Assembly: GCA_017556565.1 (NCBI GenBank)
Contig: JAFYMQ010000160.1
Span: 1-6,105 of the forward strand
DNA: 6,105 bases
From: Clostridia bacterium
GTDB lineage: Bacteria > Bacillota > Clostridia > Oscillospirales > Butyricicoccaceae
Direction: 5' to 3'
The translations under genes were made by a program, and so were the position numbers. The notes beneath the pieces were generated by a model. That model saw only the letters and a program-made list of their open reading frames with translations. It was not told where the DNA came from and ran no database searches. Shown here piece after piece: positions 3,962 to 6,105 of this stretch. The number at the start of each line of letters is the position of its first letter. Positions within the stretch are counted from its first letter, which is position 1.

Positions 3962-6105
3962 ATGAGAACAATAGTCAATCTCAACGAAGGCTGGATATTC
4001 AAAAAAGCCCAGGAAACCCTGCCCGGCACCATTCCCACCGATTGGGAAAGCATAAACCTGCCCCACACTTGGAACGCACAGGACGGTCAGGACGGCGGCA
4101 ACGACTACTACCGCGGCAAGAGCTGCTATATGCGTATGCTCTCCAAGGGCCTGCTGCCCGAGGGCGAGGAGTACTGGCTGGAGGTGCGCGGCGCTAACTC
4201 CAGCGCCGAGGTATACCTCAACGGCACTCTGCTCAAGACCCATCACGGCGGCTACTCCACATTCCGCGTAGACCTGACCCAGGCTATGGCAGAGGATAAT
4301 ATTCTGGCTGTCATCGTGGACAACTCCCCCAACGAGACCGTATATCCCCAGATGGCTGACTTTACATTCTACGGCGGTCTGTACCGCGACGTTAACCTGA
4401 TATGCGTGAGCAGCAGCCATTTTGATCTGGACTATTTTGGCGCACCCGGCATCCGCGTCACCCCCAAGGTTGAGGGCAAGGATGCCGAGATCGACGTTGA
4501 CGTCCGCGTCAGCCTCAAAGAAGGTCAGTCGGTGCGCTATACCATCTGTGACAGAGAGGGCAACGTGGTCGCGGCTTCCGAGGAAGCAGGCGCACACGCC
4601 GAGCTGAAAATTGCCGACGTGCATCTGTGGAACGGCAAAAAAGACCCCTATCTGTACACCTGCAAGGCAGAGCTGATGGCAAACGGCGAGGCTGTTGACG
4701 AGATCAGCGCACGTTTTGGCTGCCGCACATTCAAGATCGATCCCAACGAGGGCTTTATCCTCAACGGCGAGAGCTATCCTCTGCGCGGTGTAAGCCGTCA
4801 TCAGGACAGACTGGGCGTGGGCAATGCACTTACCCGCGCACATCACGAGGAGGATATCGACCTCATCTGTGAGGTGGGCGCTACCACCATCCGTCTGGCT
4901 CACTATCAGCATGACCAGTACTTCTATGATCTGTGCGACGAGCGCGGTCTGGTACTGTGGGCTGAGATCCCCTATATCTCCAAGCACATGCCCGGCGGCA
5001 GAGAGAACACCATCACCCAGATGAACGAGCTGGTCGAGCAGAACTACAACCATCCCTCCATCGTGGTCTGGGGTCTGAGCAACGAGATCGGCATCGGCGG
5101 CAGCGATCAGGATCTGCTGGACAACCACAACATCCTCAACGATCTGTGCCACAAGCTGGACAAGACCAGACTGACCACCATTGCTGCTGTGTCCATGTGC
5201 AAGATGGACGATCCCTACCTGCTCATTCCCGACGTTGTTTCTTACAACCACTATTTTGGCTGGTACGGCGGCGACACAAGCATGAACGGACCTTGGTTTG
5301 ACAAGTTCCACGCAATGCATCCCAACCTGCCCATCGGCTGCTCCGAATACGGCTGCGAGGCGCTCAACTGGCACACCAGCGATCCCAGACAGGGCGACTA
5401 CACCGAGGAATATCAGGCATACTATCACGAAGAGCTGATTCGTCAGCTGTTCTCCCGCAAGTATCTGTGGGCAACCCACGTATGGAATATGTTCGACTTT
5501 GGCGCTGACGCACGTGCAGAGGGCGGCGAAAACGGACAGAACCACAAGGGTCTGGTCACCATGGACCGCAAGTACAAGAAGGATTCTTTCTACGCATACA
5601 AAGCATGGCTCAGCGACGAGAAGTTTGTGCATCTGTGCGGCAAGCGCTATATTGACCGCGTAGAGGACGTAACCCGCGTCACCGTCTACTCCAATATGCC
5701 CGAAGTCGAGCTGTTTGCCAACGGCGTAAGCCTGGGCAAGAAGCAGGCGAGCGATCACTTCTTCTACTTTGACGTGCCCAACACCGGCAAGACCGAGCTG
5801 AAGGCTGTGGCAGGCGAGTTTACCGACGAGAGCGTTATCAACAAGGTCGACAAGTTCAACGAAGACTACCGCCTCAAAGAGCAGGGCGCTGTACTCAACT
5901 GGTTTGACATCGACGAGGTAGAAGGCAGACTGTCTCTCAACTCCAAGATGAGCGACGTTATGGCTACCCTCCGCGGCAAGCTCATCATAATGAAGCTGAT
6001 GGTCAAGATGTTCGGCAGCAAGAAGGGCGGCAAAAAGGGTGAGAAGAAGAAGGTCGCAGGATTTGAGATGACCCCCGAAATGACCGCTATGATGGGCGGC
6101 TTTAC
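3962..6105 (+). CDS. Glycoside hydrolase family 2 enzyme, beta-galactosidase type (3' end outside window)
   Basis: A retaining GH2 glycosidase, 714 codons visible with no stop. The domain order is typical: an N-terminal jelly-roll sugar-binding domain (about 1-155, with LPHTWN 33-38 and DFTFYGGLYRD 133-143), an immunoglobulin-like domain (about 160-260), the TIM barrel (from about G264, with RGVSRHQD 275-282 and RLAHYQHD 311-318), then another beta domain from about 570 (VTVYSNMPEVELFANG) resembling DUF4982. The acid/base is E375 in WGLSNEIG and the nucleophile is E462 in CSEYGCEA; both are present, so it should be active. N527-H-K529 sits where beta-glucuronidases have N-x-K, but as I recall similar residues also occur in GH2 galactosidases, so substrate is not settled. 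No signal peptide, hence cytoplasmic. A Lys- and Met-rich tail begins at about 673. GGAGG at 3948-3952 lies nine bases before the ATG. The neighbouring symporter would supply its substrate. Confidence 0.93.
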   Translation, partial: MRTIVNLNEGWIFKKAQETLPGTIPTDWESINLPHTWNAQDGQDGGNDYYRGKSCYMRMLSKGLLPEGEEYWLEVRGANSSAEVYLNGTLLKTHHGGYSTFRVDLTQAMAEDNILAVIVDNSPNETVYPQMADFTFYGGLYRDVNLICVSSSHFDLDYFGAPGIRVTPKVEGKDAEIDVDVRVSLKEGQSVRYTICDREGNVVAASEEAGAHAELKIADVHLWNGKKDPYLYTCKAELMANGEAVDEISARFGCRTFKIDPNEGFILNGESYPLRGVSRHQDRLGVGNALTRAHHEEDIDLICEVGATTIRLAHYQHDQYFYDLCDERGLVLWAEIPYISKHMPGGRENTITQMNELVEQNYNHPSIVVWGLSNEIGIGGSDQDLLDNHNILNDLCHKLDKTRLTTIAAVSMCKMDDPYLLIPDVVSYNHYFGWYGGDTSMNGPWFDKFHAMHPNLPIGCSEYGCEALNWHTSDPRQGDYTEEYQAYYHEELIRQLFSRKYLWATHVWNMFDFGADARAEGGENGQNHKGLVTMDRKYKKDSFYAYKAWLSDEKFVHLCGKRYIDRVEDVTRVTVYSNMPEVELFANGVSLGKKQASDHFFYFDVPNTGKTELKAVAGEFTDESVINKVDKFNEDYRLKEQGAVLNWFDIDEVEGRLSLNSKMSDVMATLRGKLIIMKLMVKMFGSKKGGKKGEKKKVAGFEMTPEMTAMMGGF

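Noticed and set aside
2199..3971. 590-codon open frame on the minus strand opposite the symporter gene
   Set aside because: Its translation is low-complexity (rich in Gly, Asp, His, Cys, Val) with no recognisable domain, while the plus strand encodes a clear GPH symporter with a good ribosome-binding site. It is a by-product of codon bias.
3959..5758. 599-codon open frame on the minus strand opposite the hydrolase gene
   Set aside because: It has no known motifs and a biased Ala/Val/Gly/Leu composition, and the plus strand carries an intact GH2 protein with both catalytic glutamates.

Overview
The window looks like a piece of chromosome from a Gram-positive gut-type member of the Clostridia, most likely Oscillospiraceae/Ruminococcaceae. 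This is an inference from moderately GC-rich coding sequence, AT-rich intergenic regions, purine-rich Shine-Dalgarno sites (GGAGG, GAGGG, GGAAG), the protein families present, and a hairpin-rich intergenic repeat of a kind familiar from that group. No species-level call is possible from the sequence alone.

Layout. Positions 1-421 (minus strand) hold the 5' part of a gene for a secreted protein, probably a lipoprotein. It carries eleven tandem copies of a DT[Q/T]KP[D/E] hexapeptide just after the membrane anchor. Positions 422-877 contain no credible gene. They hold the ribosome-binding site and possible -10 of the lipoprotein gene, a cluster of GTTAC-type motifs ending in a perfect palindrome, and a run of small stem-loops that looks like a dispersed intergenic repeat. 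Positions 878-2065 (minus) encode an AraC-family regulator. The 220-base divergent spacer 2066-2285 holds opposing promoter candidates and a 21-bp-spaced direct repeat. Positions 2286-3881 (plus) encode a GPH-family sugar:cation symporter, followed by a strong intrinsic terminator hairpin. Positions 3962-6105 (plus) encode a GH2 glycoside hydrolase of the beta-galactosidase type that runs off the window.

How it works together. The regulator, symporter and hydrolase form a compact glycoside-utilisation locus. The symporter would bring an intact glycoside into the cell, and the hydrolase, which has no signal peptide, would split it in the cytoplasm. The divergently encoded AraC protein is the obvious candidate to activate the symporter promoter from the direct repeat next to a poor -35. 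A 14-base sequence shared between that repeat and the lipoprotein upstream region hints that the lipoprotein gene could belong to the same regulon. The exact sugar cannot be fixed: beta-galactoside is the best guess and beta-glucuronide is not excluded.

No new system is obvious. The most interesting points are the shared cis-motif, the terminator between symporter and hydrolase, a long extracytoplasmic insertion in the symporter, and a methionine/lysine-rich C-terminal extension on the hydrolase.
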